Notes: generated by a model not told the origin, from the letters alone. Counted from the stretch's first letter, positions 7,558 through 17,735 are shown. The stretch is 64,000 nt of DNA from Verrucomicrobiota bacterium (GCA_016222825.1 JACRQF010000006.1:105746-169745), one strand, 5' to 3'. A program made the numbers and translations.

Positions 7558-7745
7558 GGTGGGGCAGTTTTTAACAGCGAAGATGGGAAGAGGGGAAGAG
7601 ATTTTTTGTCGGTGGCGTCTTGCCAGCGGTGTCAGCGTCCGCGCAAGCCTTGCCGCTTGACAGCACTCGGCGTGGCGTGCACGCTCCGCCGCGCGTTCAG
7701 GTTGGCGTGCGTGCCGTTTCAACAGCGGCAGAAGGAGTTGGTTTT

Positions 7746-8013
7746 ATGGAAGCAAACGCGTTTGCCGCGATGGATCCCGATGTCCTCAAACAAGTGCCAG
7801 GTTGGCGGCAATCCGTCTCCTTCCCCAAAGGCTCGTGGATCATGCACGAGGGCGAGCCGAGCGACGGCGCGCATGTGATTGATGCGGGCGAGGTCCGGAT
7901 GGAGGCGCGCGCAGTCGGGCGCGCTGGAGCACAAACTGTGTTATCTGGGACCGGGGGAACTGCTGGGCGAGTTCAGCCTGCTGGACGCGCTGCCGCGCTC
8001 GGCCCCTGCATGA
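7746..8013 (+). pseudogene. Cyclic-nucleotide-binding (Crp-type) domain remnant, frameshifted and truncated
   Basis: From ATG 7746 the frame reads LKQVPGWRQSVSFPKGSW then HEGEPSDGAHVIDAGEVRM, the first strands of a cNMP-binding domain. Around 7905-7910 the match moves to the +1 frame, which continues LEHKLCYLGPGELLGEFS and LLDALPRSA, the phosphate-binding cassette (GE...pRsA). It then meets a TGA at 8011 with no second half or DNA-binding domain. One base was gained or lost and the 3' end is missing. The product cannot be functional. It sits 38 bp before the next gene. Confidence 0.65.
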
Positions 8014-8051
8014 CGGCGTGACGCCGGACCGACGTGAATCCCCAAATCGCC

Positions 8052-8726
8052 ATGAAAACACTGCCTCCAATCCTCGCTCTGACGCTGACACTTGCCACCT
8101 CGTTCGCCGCCGAATCCGACACGCCGATCATCAAAAGCCGCCCCGACCAGCCGCTGATCGGCAGCTTCCGCAAGTTCCTCTTCGACGGCAAGACCTTCGC
8201 CGGATGGGAAGGCGACACGAACAAGAGCTTCCGCATCGTGGACGGCGCGGTCGTCGGCGGCTCGTTGAAGGAGAAGGTGCCGCGCAACGAGTTCCTCTGC
8301 ACGACGCGGAGCTACACCAACTTCGTGTTGCGGCTGAAGTTCAAGCTGCTCGGCAAAGGCGCCAACGCCGGCATCCAGTTCCGCTCCAAGCGCGTCCCGA
8401 ACCACCACGAGGTCAGCGGCTATCAGGCCGACATGGCTGATCCGTCGTGGTGGGGCTGCCTCTACGACGAGTCGCGGCGCAAGAAAATGCTGGCGAAGTC
8501 CGACATGGACGCGCTGAACAAGGTGCTCAAGCGTGACGATTGGAACCCATACGTCATTTACTGCAAGGGCCGGCACATCCAGCTTTCGGTCAACGGCCTC
8601 CAAACGGTGGACTACATCGAGCGGGACGAAGAGATCCCGCAACACGGCATCATCGGCCTGCAAATCCACGGCGGCCCGCCCAGCGAGGCGTGGTATAAGG
8701 ACATCACAATCGAGGAGCTACCATGA
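8052..8726 (+). CDS. Exported DUF1080 (3-keto-disaccharide hydrolase-like) protein
   Basis: 224 residues with a signal peptide (MKTLPPILALTLTLATSFAA) and one DUF1080/PF06439 concanavalin-like beta-sandwich. Marks are FDGKTFAGWEGD, FRIVDGAVVGGS, NFVLRLKFKL, NAGIQFRSKR, QADMADPSWWG and a final GIIGLQIHGG strand. Family members bind or cleave oxidised disaccharides or other glycans. ATG 8052 gives the signal peptide directly; an in-frame ATG at 8034 would add six residues. The stop overlaps the sulfatase start as ATGA (8723-8726), so the two are translated together. Confidence 0.8.
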   Translation: MKTLPPILALTLTLATSFAAESDTPIIKSRPDQPLIGSFRKFLFDGKTFAGWEGDTNKSFRIVDGAVVGGSLKEKVPRNEFLCTTRSYTNFVLRLKFKLLGKGANAGIQFRSKRVPNHHEVSGYQADMADPSWWGCLYDESRRKKMLAKSDMDALNKVLKRDDWNPYVIYCKGRHIQLSVNGLQTVDYIERDEEIPQHGIIGLQIHGGPPSEAWYKDITIEELP

Positions 8727-10081
8727 GACAGTTCATCGCCTTCGCCGCGCTGTTGGCGGCAACGACGCTGGCGGACGCCGCGCGCAAACTGAACGTCGTC
8801 GTCATCCTTGCCGACGATCTGGGCTACGCCGACGTGGGCTTCAACGGCTGCAAGGACATCCCAACGCCAAACATAGATTCGCTCGCCAAACACGGCGTGC
8901 GCTGCGCGAACGGCTACGTATCGCATTCGTTTTGCAGCCCGACGCGCGCGGGGCTGATGACCGGCCGCTACCAGCAGCGGTTCGGCCACGAGAACAACCC
9001 GGCATACCTGCCGGAAGACACGAAGGTCGGTCTGCCGTTGAGCCAGGCGACCATTGCCGACGTGCTGAAGTCCGCCGGCTACGTGACCGGCGCAATTGGC
9101 AAGTGGCATCTGGGGGCGGCGCCGTGTTTTCATCCGAACGAGCGCGGCTTCATGGAGTATTTTGGCTTCCTCGGCGGCGGGCACATTTACCTGCCCGGCA
9201 TGAAAGGCGGCCCGGAATACACCGTGCCGTTGCTGCGGAACAAGGAGCCGTTGGAACTGAAGGACTACGTGACCGACGTGCTGTCGGCGGAGGCGGCTGC
9301 GTTCGTCACGCGGCACAAAGCCGAGCCGTTCTATCTCTACGTCGCCTACAACGCGGTCCACACGCCGCTGCAAGCGCCGGAGAAATACCTCAGCCGCTTC
9401 GCAGGCATCACCGACGAGCGCCGTCGCATCTACGCGGCGATGACGAGCGCAATGGACGACGGCATCGGCCGCGTGCTGGCGGCGCTGCGGGACAACGGCA
9501 TCGAGCGTGACACGATGGTCTGGTTCTTCAGCGACAACGGTGGGCCGGTGGAGACCGTCGCGCCGACGCGCAACGACCCGTTGCGCGGCAACAAAGGCAC
9601 TCTCTATGAGGGCGGCATCCGCGTGCCGTTCGTGGTGCAGTGGCGCGCGGGTTTGCCGGAAGGAACGGTCTGTGAGCAACCTGTGATCTCTCTCGACGTG
9701 CTGCCGACGGCGGCGGCGCTGGCGGGCGCGAAGTTGCCCGCCAGCCTGAAGCTCGACGGCGTGAACATCACGCCGCATCTGAAAGGCGAAGTGAAAACGC
9801 CGCCGCACGAGCGGCTGTTCTGGCGGATGGGTGGCGGCGCGTCGTGGGCGGTGCGCGAAGGGCGCCACAAGCTGGTAAAGCCCGGCAAAGACGCCACGCC
9901 GCAGCTTTTTGATTTGAACAACGACATCGGCGAGGCCAAAGATTTGGCCGGCGAGAAGCCCGGCATGGTGGCGCGCTTGCAAGCAGCCTTCGACGCGTGG
10001 AACGCGGAGTTGATTCCGCCGATCTTCGAAGGCCCGAAGCCCGCGGCAAAGAAGGCGAAGCGAGCCGCCAAGAAGAAGTGA
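8723..10081 (+). CDS. Exported type I sulfatase
   Basis: 452 residues: signal peptide, [10 protein letters not shown] with the metal-binding Asp31/Asp32, and the sulfatase signature CSPTR at 71-75, whose Cys is converted to formylglycine. GKWHLG (Lys127, His129) and FSDNGG metal-site motifs follow. It removes sulfate esters, most likely from a polysaccharide in the periplasm or outside the cell. The C-terminus ends in a lysine/alanine tail ([12 protein letters not shown]), which is unusual. It needs a formylglycine-generating enzyme encoded elsewhere. It is coupled to the DUF1080 gene and followed 34 bp later by an alpha-L-fucosidase gene, which points to a sulfated fucose-containing substrate. 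Confidence 0.92.
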   Translation: MRQFIAFAALLAATTLADAARKLNVVVILADDLGYADVGFNGCKDIPTPNIDSLAKHGVRCANGYVSHSFCSPTRAGLMTGRYQQRFGHENNPAYLPEDTKVGLPLSQATIADVLKSAGYVTGAIGKWHLGAAPCFHPNERGFMEYFGFLGGGHIYLPGMKGGPEYTVPLLRNKEPLELKDYVTDVLSAEAAAFVTRHKAEPFYLYVAYNAVHTPLQAPEKYLSRFAGITDERRRIYAAMTSAMDDGIGRVLAALRDNGIERDTMVWFFSDNGGPVETVAPTRNDPLRGNKGTLYEGGIRVPFVVQWRAGLPEGTVCEQPVISLDVLPTAAALAGAKLPASLKLDGVNITPHLKGEVKTPPHERLFWRMGGGASWAVREGRHKLVKPGKDATPQLFDLNNDIGEAKDLAGEKPGMVARLQAAFDAWNAELIPPIFEGPKPAAKKAKRAAKKK

Positions 10082-10115
10082 AGTAGCAGGCATCCAGACG
10101 AAAGGAACGAACCGC

Positions 10116-11495
10116 ATGAAACTGGCAAGAATAACGGCAACGGTTTTGGTTTTGGGATCGCTCAGCCTCGGCGGCGGCGCGATGTTCGCGGCCGATTCGA
10201 TGGCGGCGAAGAAGGAAGAGGCGCGGATGCGCTGGTGGCGCGAGGCGCGCTTTGGCATGTTCATCCACTGGGGCCTCTACGCCGCGCCGGCGGGCGAGTG
10301 GCAGGGCAAGGAGTATAAGGAAATCGGCGAGTGGATCATGAGCTACGCCGCGATTCCGGTCGCGGATTACGAAAAGCTGGCGAGGGATTTCAACCCGGCG
10401 AGGTTCAACGCCGCCGAATGGGTGCGCATCGCCAAGGACGCGGGGATGAAGTATCTCGTCATCACCTCGAAGCACCACGACGGCTTCTGCCTGTTCGACA
10501 CCAAGGCGACCGACTACAACATCGTGAAGGCCACGCCCTACGCGAAGGACGTGCTGCGGGCGTTGAGCCGCGAGTGCAAACGGCAGGGCGTGAAGTTCTG
10601 CACGTATTACTCCATCATGGACTGGCATCATCCGTCGCAGTTCCCCGGCAAGTCCAAGACCGGCGGCCTCGCTTACAATCCGAGCAAGATGCATCCCGAC
10701 CGCAAGGCCGAATACGTTACCTTCATGAAGCAGCAGCTCCGCGAGTTGATCTCGAACTACGACACGGCGGTGCTCTGGTTTGACGGCGAGTGGTGCGACT
10801 GGTGGACGGAGGCGGACGGGAAGGACCTTTACGCCTTCCTGCGCAAGCTCAAGCCCTCGCTCATCATCAACAATCGCGTCGGCAAAGGCCGCAAAGGCAT
10901 GGAAGGCATGAGCAAGAGTCACGAAGACAGCGGCGACTTCGGCACGCCGGAGCAGCAGATTCCGCCGAGCGGTTTCCCCGGCGTGGACTGGGAGAGTTGC
11001 ATGACGATGAACGACACGTGGGGCTTCAAGCGCAACGACCACAACTGGAAGCCCGCCCAGCAGTTGATCCGCAACCTCGCCGATGCCGCGTCCAAGGGCG
11101 GCAATTTCCTGCTCAACGTCGGCCCGACCGCCGGCGGCCTGATTCCACCGCCGAGCGTCGAGCGGCTCGAAGCGGTGGGCCGCTGGATGAAGGTCAACGG
11201 CGAGGCGATCCACGGCACGACGGCCAGCCCGTTCGAGAAGCAACTCCCGTGGGGCCGCGTGACGCAGAAGTCCGGCCGGCTCTACCTGCACGTCTTCGAT
11301 TGGCCCGCCAGCCAGAAGCTCGCGTTGCCGCCGGTGAAAGGCAAAGTGACCGGCGCGTATCTACTGGCCGATCCGAACAAGCGGCCGTTGCAGGTGTCGC
11401 AGACGGAAGGCGGCGTGGTGGTCTCAGTGCCGTCGGTCGCGTCCGACCCCCACGATGCCGTCGTGGCGTTGAAAATTCAGAGTGGCAAACGCTGA
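10116..11495 (+). CDS. Alpha-L-fucosidase, GH29
   Basis: 459 residues with a signal peptide, then the GH29 barrel: [41 protein letters not shown] and AVLWFDGEW with the nucleophile Asp223. Later come [10 protein letters not shown] and a small C-terminal beta domain. It hydrolyses terminal alpha-L-fucose with retention. An AAAGGA ribosome site precedes the ATG. With the sulfatase and DUF1080 genes upstream it forms a small glycan-degrading operon. The family is certain; the natural substrate is inferred to be a sulfated fucan or fucosylated glycan. Confidence 0.92.
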   Translation: MKLARITATVLVLGSLSLGGGAMFAADSMAAKKEEARMRWWREARFGMFIHWGLYAAPAGEWQGKEYKEIGEWIMSYAAIPVADYEKLARDFNPARFNAAEWVRIAKDAGMKYLVITSKHHDGFCLFDTKATDYNIVKATPYAKDVLRALSRECKRQGVKFCTYYSIMDWHHPSQFPGKSKTGGLAYNPSKMHPDRKAEYVTFMKQQLRELISNYDTAVLWFDGEWCDWWTEADGKDLYAFLRKLKPSLIINNRVGKGRKGMEGMSKSHEDSGDFGTPEQQIPPSGFPGVDWESCMTMNDTWGFKRNDHNWKPAQQLIRNLADAASKGGNFLLNVGPTAGGLIPPPSVERLEAVGRWMKVNGEAIHGTTASPFEKQLPWGRVTQKSGRLYLHVFDWPASQKLALPPVKGKVTGAYLLADPNKRPLQVSQTEGGVVVSVPSVASDPHDAVVALKIQSGKR

Positions 11496-11528
11496 TTCGG
11501 CGGGACGGTTGTTCAATAGAAAGGCGCA

Positions 11529-13637
11529 ATGGCCGGCAAAAACACCCGGACGGCAGGCGTGAAGACGCAGCCGTCCCCTGAAGTCTCCCACCGGGTGTTG
11601 GCTCTCCTTCTGTTGCTCAGCGCGCTGCCTTTCGCCGCCGCCGCCTTGGTTCCGCATCTGTCGGACTATCAGTTCTGGGGCCTGACACCGTTGAAGTATT
11701 CGCGCCCCTGGGGGCCTTTGCTTTACGCGCTGACGGCCGTTTTCTGCGCGACGATGATGTGGCGCGGCAACGACGGGGCCGCGCGCGCCTGGGAAGCCGT
11801 GGACCGGGCGCTCTTTGTTTCGCCCCGCCGGAAATGGCTGTTGGTCCTGCTGAGCCTGCTGGCGGTGGCCCTGACGAGCGCGGTCAGGATTTACGATGTG
11901 GCCGGGGACGGCATCGTGACGATGAAATGGGTAATTCATCCTTTCATGCAGGGCGAGTGGCGGGGCATTCCGAACTCGCTCGTCTTCCAGTGCCTGCTTC
12001 AGCCGTGGCTGGAAGACTACGACCGGCTGGCGGAAGCATGGCGCTGGCTGGCCCGGCTCAGCGTGGCCCTCTATGTGCCGCTCTGTTATCTCGTCGCCCG
12101 CCTGATGCTCCAGGGCCGGACGCATTGCTTTGCGCTGATGCTGACTTCAGGGGTGACGCTATACAACTACTTCGGGCATTTGGATTACTACTGTCTGCAA
12201 ATACTTTACTTTCTGGCCACCCTGGCCGTCGTGCTGGCCGTCCTGCGCGAACGCTGGCCGGTGTGGAGCCTTTTGCCAGCGTGGCTGATCGGCGCCACGC
12301 TATACCTGCCGATTGGCATCGAGCTGCTGGTCCCCTGCGCCTACGTCATCGCTTACCGGTGGCGAGAGCGCATTCCGCTGCGCGTGCTCCGGACCGTGAC
12401 GTTGACGGCGCTGGTCATCATCGGGGTCTTGGGCCTTCCCTACTGTCTCACGCACGGATACCTGGCGCCCGGCGCCGGCACGGAGAACTCCGTGCTCTCG
12501 CTGAACCGCCTCGCGATGGTGCTCAACCATTTCTACTACAGCGCGCCGCTGGCGGTGCTTCTGTGCGGCATCGCCATTCCAGCGGCGTGGCGGCTGGTCA
12601 GGAATCTGTGGTCGCGGCCTTTCGAGCAGCCGTTGTTGGCGGTCGTCCTGCTGCTGGCCGCGCCCGGCTTCGGCCTCAACACAGTCATGGACCTCTACCA
12701 CGGGTGGTTCGACATGGACAACATGGCGATCTACCACGCCCTGCCGCTGATGCTGCTGCTGGGACTTTGTCTGGCCAATGTCGAGCAATCCCGCCCCGCA
12801 ACCACCTCCCCCGGAGTGTCGTGGCTCTCCGCCGGGGCGATTGGCCTCAACCTCATTTTCTCCGCGCTGATGATCGGCTTCTTCGCCAACCGTCAGTGCC
12901 TTGAGGTGTTCATGCGTTACGTCAACCGCTACACCGACATGCGGTCGGCCTACAGCTTTAACCACACCGGCAACCGCGTGCCCGTCCTGCTCTCGCTCGG
13001 CGAATACGAACTGGCGGCGGCCTGGATGGAGGAGCGCGACACCCGCCGCTTTCCGATCAGCTTGCTGAACTGGCAGGATGTCATCATGGACCACGCGCGG
13101 AAGGCGGCCCGGACCCAACCACCGCAGCCGCCGCCGGAGTTTGAGAGCCTCCGCCGCAACCCGTGGTTCTGGCTCGTGCAACTGCAACCGGCCTTCTATT
13201 TCTCCAACCAGTCCCCGGCCTGGATGAACCAGCGCGCTGCTCTCTACGGGATGTTGCTGCAAGGCGAGGCGCAGTTGCCCGCGGCGGCCCGCGCGACACT
13301 CCATGCCTTCGGCTGCATGGACGAACGCCTCATCGGGATGCCGTTCACTTCCCTGCCGGGCGCCAAGGGACCGCCGACAATCGGGCTGGCGCAGGCACTG
13401 GCCGACTACTTTATCACGAACTCGGTGTCACGGGTGATGACCAACGGCCTTGCCGTTGATCTGCGCCAGGATGTGAAGACATCGTCGCTCAGCCTCGACG
13501 TTCGCGGCCAATTGGAGACCGCCACGTCCATCACCCAGCCGTTCCACTATCAGTTCCTCTACTTCCACACCGGGGCGAACCACGTCACCGCTTCCAACCT
13601 GACGAAAAGCCTTGCGCCGGCCAACGTGCCGAAGTAA
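11529..13637 (+). CDS. Polytopic membrane protein of unknown function (702 aa)
   Basis: About 10-11 hydrophobic segments fill the first ~440 residues (for example around 24-40, 60-75, 102-115, 170-190 and 235-260), followed by a ~250-residue soluble C-terminal part. The general shape resembles GT-C-type or O-antigen-related membrane proteins, but no diagnostic motif was recognised, so no function is assigned. It starts 33 bp after the fucosidase and may be in that transcript. Its 3' end converges on the glycan cluster. The last segments include HFYYSAPLAVLLCG and ALPLMLLLGLCLANV. Confidence 0.75.
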   Translation: MAGKNTRTAGVKTQPSPEVSHRVLALLLLLSALPFAAAALVPHLSDYQFWGLTPLKYSRPWGPLLYALTAVFCATMMWRGNDGAARAWEAVDRALFVSPRRKWLLVLLSLLAVALTSAVRIYDVAGDGIVTMKWVIHPFMQGEWRGIPNSLVFQCLLQPWLEDYDRLAEAWRWLARLSVALYVPLCYLVARLMLQGRTHCFALMLTSGVTLYNYFGHLDYYCLQILYFLATLAVVLAVLRERWPVWSLLPAWLIGATLYLPIGIELLVPCAYVIAYRWRERIPLRVLRTVTLTALVIIGVLGLPYCLTHGYLAPGAGTENSVLSLNRLAMVLNHFYYSAPLAVLLCGIAIPAAWRLVRNLWSRPFEQPLLAVVLLLAAPGFGLNTVMDLYHGWFDMDNMAIYHALPLMLLLGLCLANVEQSRPATTSPGVSWLSAGAIGLNLIFSALMIGFFANRQCLEVFMRYVNRYTDMRSAYSFNHTGNRVPVLLSLGEYELAAAWMEERDTRRFPISLLNWQDVIMDHARKAARTQPPQPPPEFESLRRNPWFWLVQLQPAFYFSNQSPAWMNQRAALYGMLLQGEAQLPAAARATLHAFGCMDERLIGMPFTSLPGAKGPPTIGLAQALADYFITNSVSRVMTNGLAVDLRQDVKTSSLSLDVRGQLETATSITQPFHYQFLYFHTGANHVTASNLTKSLAPANVPK

Positions 13638-13667
13638 CCAACACATCGAGCCAACCAACGTGAGAGG

Positions 13668-14933
13668 TCACAGCTTGACGATGCGCGGCTCCGGCAGCGG
13701 GATGATGAACTGGCCCTTGAAGCCGCGGGCGGCAAGCTTGGGCATGAGTTCATCCGCAATGTGCCACGAGAGCAGCAGCGCGTAATCAGGCGGATCCTCG
13801 AACAGCCGCCCCTCGTCAACTACCGGGATCAGCGTCCCGGGCATGTATTTGCCAATCTTGTAGGAGCCTTTGATCTCCAGCACGCAGTCCAGGATGCCGT
13901 CGTCGAGGCCGAGGTAGTTGATGAGGGTGCTGGCCCGCGAGGGCGCGCCGACGCCGTAAATCCGCCCGCCCGCCGCCTTGACGCTCTTGAGCAGCGCGTA
14001 GAGCGCGAGCTTGCTGTTCACCACGTTCTTCTTGAACGCCTTGAGCTTGGCGTCCGTCAACTCGCGCGCTTCCTCGGCGAGCGTCGCGGCCACGGAATCG
14101 CGGACGGGGTATTTGCCTTTGCGCGCGGCATAGACGCGGATGGAGCCGCCGTGGGTCGGGATGCGTTTGGTGTGGATGATCTCGAGGTCGTGTGGCTCCA
14201 GCAGGTTCTTCAGCGCCGTCACCGAGTAATAGCGCAGATGCTCGTGGTAGATCGTGTCGTATTGCAGCGTCTCGACGAGCGGCAGAAAGTAGTGGGACTC
14301 GGAGATGAAGATGCCGTCATCCGCGAGCAGTTCCATGATGCAATCCACGATCTCATGCACGTCCTCGATGTGCGCGAAGACGTTCGTGGCGGTGACGATC
14401 TTCGCCTTGCCCTGACTGGCCAGCGCCTTCCTCACCGCCGCGCGGTTGAAGAAGGAGATGTCGGTGGTGATGCCGCGGCCCTGGGCGAGCTTGCCGGCGT
14501 TCGTCGGCTCGATGCCATAGACGCGGGCGTGCTGGGTGAAGTTGCTGAGCAACGTCCCGTCGTTGGAGCCGACGTCCACGACGAGGTCCGACGGCTTCAG
14601 CGGGTAAAGCTTCGCCACCTCCTGCGACAACTCGGCGAAGTTCTCCCGCAGGATCTTCGTCGTGCCGCTTGTGTAAGGATACGTCGGCGGGAACAGGATG
14701 CCCGGGTCCACGACCAGGCCAATCTGCACGAGCTGGCACTTTCTGCAACGGAGCACCTGCGCGGGATAAGCGGGTTGTTCGGCGGGCGGCGTGCCGATGG
14801 CCGGCATGGTGTTGACCGGCGGGAGGTAGCCGATGAAGATGACGTCTTCAAGCTCCGTGGAGCCGCAGCTCTGGCAATGGTCCACGACGACGCTGCCGTT
14901 GGTGCCGGCAGCCAGCTTTGAGGGGTGATACAT
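13668..14933 (-). CDS. Sugar C-methyltransferase (TylCIII-like, three-domain)
   Basis: 421 residues. An N-terminal zinc-binding domain has Cys20/Cys23 and Cys63/Cys66 (HCQSCGS, LRCRKCQ). A Rossmann SAM-binding domain with VVDVGSNDGTLL and a C-terminal Methyltransf_14-type domain (YGVGAPSRASTLINYLG) follow. This is the architecture of enzymes that C-methylate NDP-4-keto-deoxysugars, such as TylC3. YHEHLRYYS is the family's conserved active-site region. ATG 14933 is used because the zinc domain begins at once; an upstream in-frame ATG adds unrelated residues. It is the last gene of a (-) operon after a sugar epimerase, and the context suggests a branched or methylated deoxysugar. Confidence 0.85.
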   Translation of the reverse strand: MYHPSKLAAGTNGSVVVDHCQSCGSTELEDVIFIGYLPPVNTMPAIGTPPAEQPAYPAQVLRCRKCQLVQIGLVVDPGILFPPTYPYTSGTTKILRENFAELSQEVAKLYPLKPSDLVVDVGSNDGTLLSNFTQHARVYGIEPTNAGKLAQGRGITTDISFFNRAAVRKALASQGKAKIVTATNVFAHIEDVHEIVDCIMELLADDGIFISESHYFLPLVETLQYDTIYHEHLRYYSVTALKNLLEPHDLEIIHTKRIPTHGGSIRVYAARKGKYPVRDSVAATLAEEARELTDAKLKAFKKNVVNSKLALYALLKSVKAAGGRIYGVGAPSRASTLINYLGLDDGILDCVLEIKGSYKIGKYMPGTLIPVVDEGRLFEDPPDYALLLSWHIADELMPKLAARGFKGQFIIPLPEPRIVKL

Positions 14934-14943
14934 GACTGATTCC

Positions 14944-15933
14944 TTATTTCTTGGGTTGGAGATGAGCGTTGGCCGCATACCAGGGAACGGTCTGGGCCAA
15001 TCCGTCGGCGAGCGCGACGCGCGGTTGGAAGCCGAGCGCGCGGAGTTTGCTGATGTCCGGGCAGCGCCGCAGCGTGCCGCCGGGCTGGAGACGGCCGGAA
15101 ACCACGGCGATGTCGCGCCGGAAACAGCGCGCTACCTCGCAGGCAACGGTCTCGACGGTGATCTCCTGATCGTTGCCGACGTGATAGACGCCGAGGTGCC
15201 GGCCCTTTTCCAAAATGAGCAGGACGCCATCCACGAGGTCGTCAATGAAGGTGAACGCGCGCGTCTCTTTGCCGGTGCCTTGAATGGGGAAGGGAATCGT
15301 CCCGGCCGGATGCTCTTTCACCAGCGATGCCATGCGCAGGGCGAACTGCGGGATCACGTGCTCCCAGCCCATGTTCGGGCCATAGACGTTGTGCGGCCGG
15401 AAGATCAACACGCGCGGGATGTGACGGCGGCCGTAGTTGATGGCCATCAGCTCCGAGATGATCTTGCCGCCACCGTAGGAGTAGCGCGGGTTCAACACGT
15501 CCGGCACCGACAGCGGCGCCGATTCGTCCGTGGGCACGGCCGGCGGCGTCTGATAAACCTCCGAGCTGGAAGCCAGGACCAGTTCCGGGACGTTGTGACG
15601 GAGGCATGCGTCAATCACGTTCGTCATGCCCTTGACGGCAACCTCCAGGATCAGTTCGGGCTTCGTATAGAAAAACTCCGTGCCGTTGACGTAAGCGAGG
15701 TGGCAGACGGAGTCCACACCTTGGGCCGCGGCGGCGACGGCGGCGGGATCACGGATGTCGCCGAGCAGCAGTTCCACGTCCTTCGCGCACTCGCCGAGGC
15801 GCTCCCTGGAGCCGCGCGAATCGTTGTCGAGCGAGCGCACAGCCGCGCCGGCGGCGACGAGCGCCTTGACCAAGCCGGCGCCGATGAAGCCGGTGCCGCC
15901 GGTCACAAGATATTTTTTTCCGCGCAGGTTCAT
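14944..15933 (-). CDS. NAD-dependent nucleotide-sugar epimerase/dehydratase (SDR)
   Basis: 329 residues of extended short-chain dehydrogenase type: GGTGFIGAGLVKAL binds the dinucleotide, then GDIRD, SSSEVYQ and a YSYGGGKIISE stretch supplying Tyr and Lys. It acts on an NDP-sugar, as epimerase, dehydratase or reductase; the exact step cannot be read. ATG 15933 begins right at the Rossmann motif and overlaps the stop of the upstream GT2 gene as ATGA (15930-15933). It precedes the C-methyltransferase by 10 bp. Confidence 0.85.
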   Translation of the reverse strand: MNLRGKKYLVTGGTGFIGAGLVKALVAAGAAVRSLDNDSRGSRERLGECAKDVELLLGDIRDPAAVAAAAQGVDSVCHLAYVNGTEFFYTKPELILEVAVKGMTNVIDACLRHNVPELVLASSSEVYQTPPAVPTDESAPLSVPDVLNPRYSYGGGKIISELMAINYGRRHIPRVLIFRPHNVYGPNMGWEHVIPQFALRMASLVKEHPAGTIPFPIQGTGKETRAFTFIDDLVDGVLLILEKGRHLGVYHVGNDQEITVETVACEVARCFRRDIAVVSGRLQPGGTLRRCPDISKLRALGFQPRVALADGLAQTVPWYAANAHLQPKK

Positions 15934-16679
15934 GGTTTGGGTTGTTTCAACGTCACCGTTGCCGGCCCTCGCCGCAGCCACGTGGTGGCAAATGCGTAAC
16001 GGAACCATCTTAGATACTGCGGCACCCATTTCAAGACCTGGAACCGGCTCTTGCCAGCGCGCCGCTCGAACCACGCCGCTGGCACCTCGCCGATGCGCCA
16101 GCCGAGCCGGTGGCATTTCACGAGCAGCTCGATGCTGTAGGCGAAACCGACAGTGGACTCGATCCGGATGGTGTCCAACACCCGGCGCGAGAAGATCCGC
16201 AGACCGTTGCTCGGATCGCGCGAAGGCAGGCGCGCCAGATGGTGAAGCACGAAGGCCGAGACGCGCACCAGCGTGGCCTTCAGCCAGGGGCAACCCTTCA
16301 TGCAGCCGCCGGGCATGAACCGGCAGGCCACCACGATGTCGCAGCCCTCGCGGAACTTCGCCATCATCGGGTCAATGCGCGGCGCATTGTAATCATCGTC
16401 CGCCGGATACATCAGCACCGCTGGAGCCGTGCTGTCGGCGAAACCCGTGAGCACCGCGCCCAGCGCGCCCCGGCCGCGGTTTTTCACATAGGCCAGTTGG
16501 AATCCTTCGACGCGGTAATCCTTGAGCGCCGCGAGCGTGCTGTCCTCCTCGTGGTCGTAGCAGATCAGCACCCGGAAAGGGGTCTTCACGCCGCGTCTCA
16601 GCGAGTCAAGCACGAGCGCGATGTTGTCGCCCTCGTTATAAACGGGGATGACGATGTCGAGTTCGGGTGAAGCCGTCAT
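15930..16679 (-). CDS. Glycosyltransferase family 2 (dolichol-phosphate-mannose-synthase-like)
   Basis: 249 residues with a GT-A fold: DIVIPVYNEGDN at the start, NRGRGALGAVLTG, a metal-binding YPADDD (DxD type) and a FMPGG...DPSNGLRIFS segment typical of DPM1/polyprenol-phosphate glycosyltransferases. It probably transfers a sugar from an NDP-sugar to a lipid carrier at the membrane; no trailing membrane helices are obvious. It overlaps both neighbours by ATGA, so it is tightly coupled within the operon. Confidence 0.85.
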   Translation of the reverse strand: MTASPELDIVIPVYNEGDNIALVLDSLRRGVKTPFRVLICYDHEEDSTLAALKDYRVEGFQLAYVKNRGRGALGAVLTGFADSTAPAVLMYPADDDYNAPRIDPMMAKFREGCDIVVACRFMPGGCMKGCPWLKATLVRVSAFVLHHLARLPSRDPSNGLRIFSRRVLDTIRIESTVGFAYSIELLVKCHRLGWRIGEVPAAWFERRAGKSRFQVLKWVPQYLRWFRYAFATTWLRRGPATVTLKQPKP

Positions 16680-17716
16680 GGTGTTGGCGTGACCGTTTGC
16701 CAGCCGCCGCTGTGGTGCGCCGCGCGCGCCGCGTCAATCAACTGCTGCACGCGCAAGCCTTCGGCCAGGCCCGGTGTGACCGGCGCGCCGCTTTCGATGC
16801 CGTCGAGAAACCGCCGGACAATCCGGCCCACCGGCGCGATCCGCCCGTCCACCGCCGCTTCGCCGTCCGTGGTAGCGATGGTGTTGAACACTCCCGTCTC
16901 GCGGCGGGCGACGGCGAGCGTGAAGCCGCGGATGTAATCAGCGCCGCGGTTCTCCAGCACCAGGCTGCCGGCGTCGCTATAGACTTCCAGTTTGTGCCCG
17001 GTTCCCAGAAACGCATCGGCGGCGATGGAAACCGAGACGGGGAAACCGGCGGCGAATTCGCCCCATGCGTCCACACGGGCTTCCGCGCCGCCGCCCGGAG
17101 GCGACAGCCGCGCCGCCAACCGCGCCAGCGGCCCGAAGAGCCATTCGAGATAGTGGAGCGTGTGCGAGCCGAAGTTATTGAGCGTGCCGCCGCCCGCTTC
17201 GGCGGAAACTTTCCAGCCCGCCGTTTGCGCGCGGTAAGCATAGGTCTCCACGCGCCAGTTCAGCGCAACGTGGCGGATGCGCCCCAACGTGCCGGCCTCC
17301 AGCGCCGCTTTCGCCTTCTGCCAGGCATCCACTTCGGGGAACTCGAAGTCAACGGCGTGGGCCAGCTTCCGACCGGCCACCGCCTCCAGGATGGCGCGGG
17401 CTTGCACTGCATTCAACGCCAGCGGCTTTTCGCAAAACAAATGTTTCCCGGCCTTCGCCGCCGCCAGCGCCGCTTCGGCTTGCACGGCGGGCGGCGCGGC
17501 GATGACCACCGCATCAATCTCCGGGTCCGCGACCAGCCCCATCCAGCCGCCGAAGGCTTTGGGCACACCGGCGGATTGCGCGGCGGCGGCGGCTTTGTCC
17601 GCGTGGCTCCCGCAAAGCGCCGCCACCCGGCAGCGGGAGTCCGCGCGGAAGGCGGGCAGCAGGACTTGCTTGCCGAAGCCCAGTCCAACGATGCCGATGG
17701 ACAGCGGTTGGTGCAT
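16676..17716 (-). CDS. Gfo/Idh/MocA family oxidoreductase
   Basis: 346 residues. The N-terminal Rossmann domain has GIVGLGFGKQVLLPAF, then AALCGSHADK, DAVVIAAPP and the family's HLFCEKPLALN (Glu-Lys-Pro). The C-terminal alpha/beta domain contains GGTLNNFGSHTLHYLEWLFG with a catalytic-type His. These enzymes oxidise or reduce sugars or NDP-sugars with NAD(P). There is no export signal, unlike the two Tat-tagged relatives at 50.5 and 53.9 kb. ATG 17716 is used; further upstream the frame only shadows the next gene. It overlaps the GT2 gene by ATGA. Confidence 0.85.
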   Translation of the reverse strand: MHQPLSIGIVGLGFGKQVLLPAFRADSRCRVAALCGSHADKAAAAAQSAGVPKAFGGWMGLVADPEIDAVVIAAPPAVQAEAALAAAKAGKHLFCEKPLALNAVQARAILEAVAGRKLAHAVDFEFPEVDAWQKAKAALEAGTLGRIRHVALNWRVETYAYRAQTAGWKVSAEAGGGTLNNFGSHTLHYLEWLFGPLARLAARLSPPGGGAEARVDAWGEFAAGFPVSVSIAADAFLGTGHKLEVYSDAGSLVLENRGADYIRGFTLAVARRETGVFNTIATTDGEAAVDGRIAPVGRIVRRFLDGIESGAPVTPGLAEGLRVQQLIDAARAAHHSGGWQTVTPTP

Positions 17717-17735
17717 CACGAAACGCGGCGGCCCG

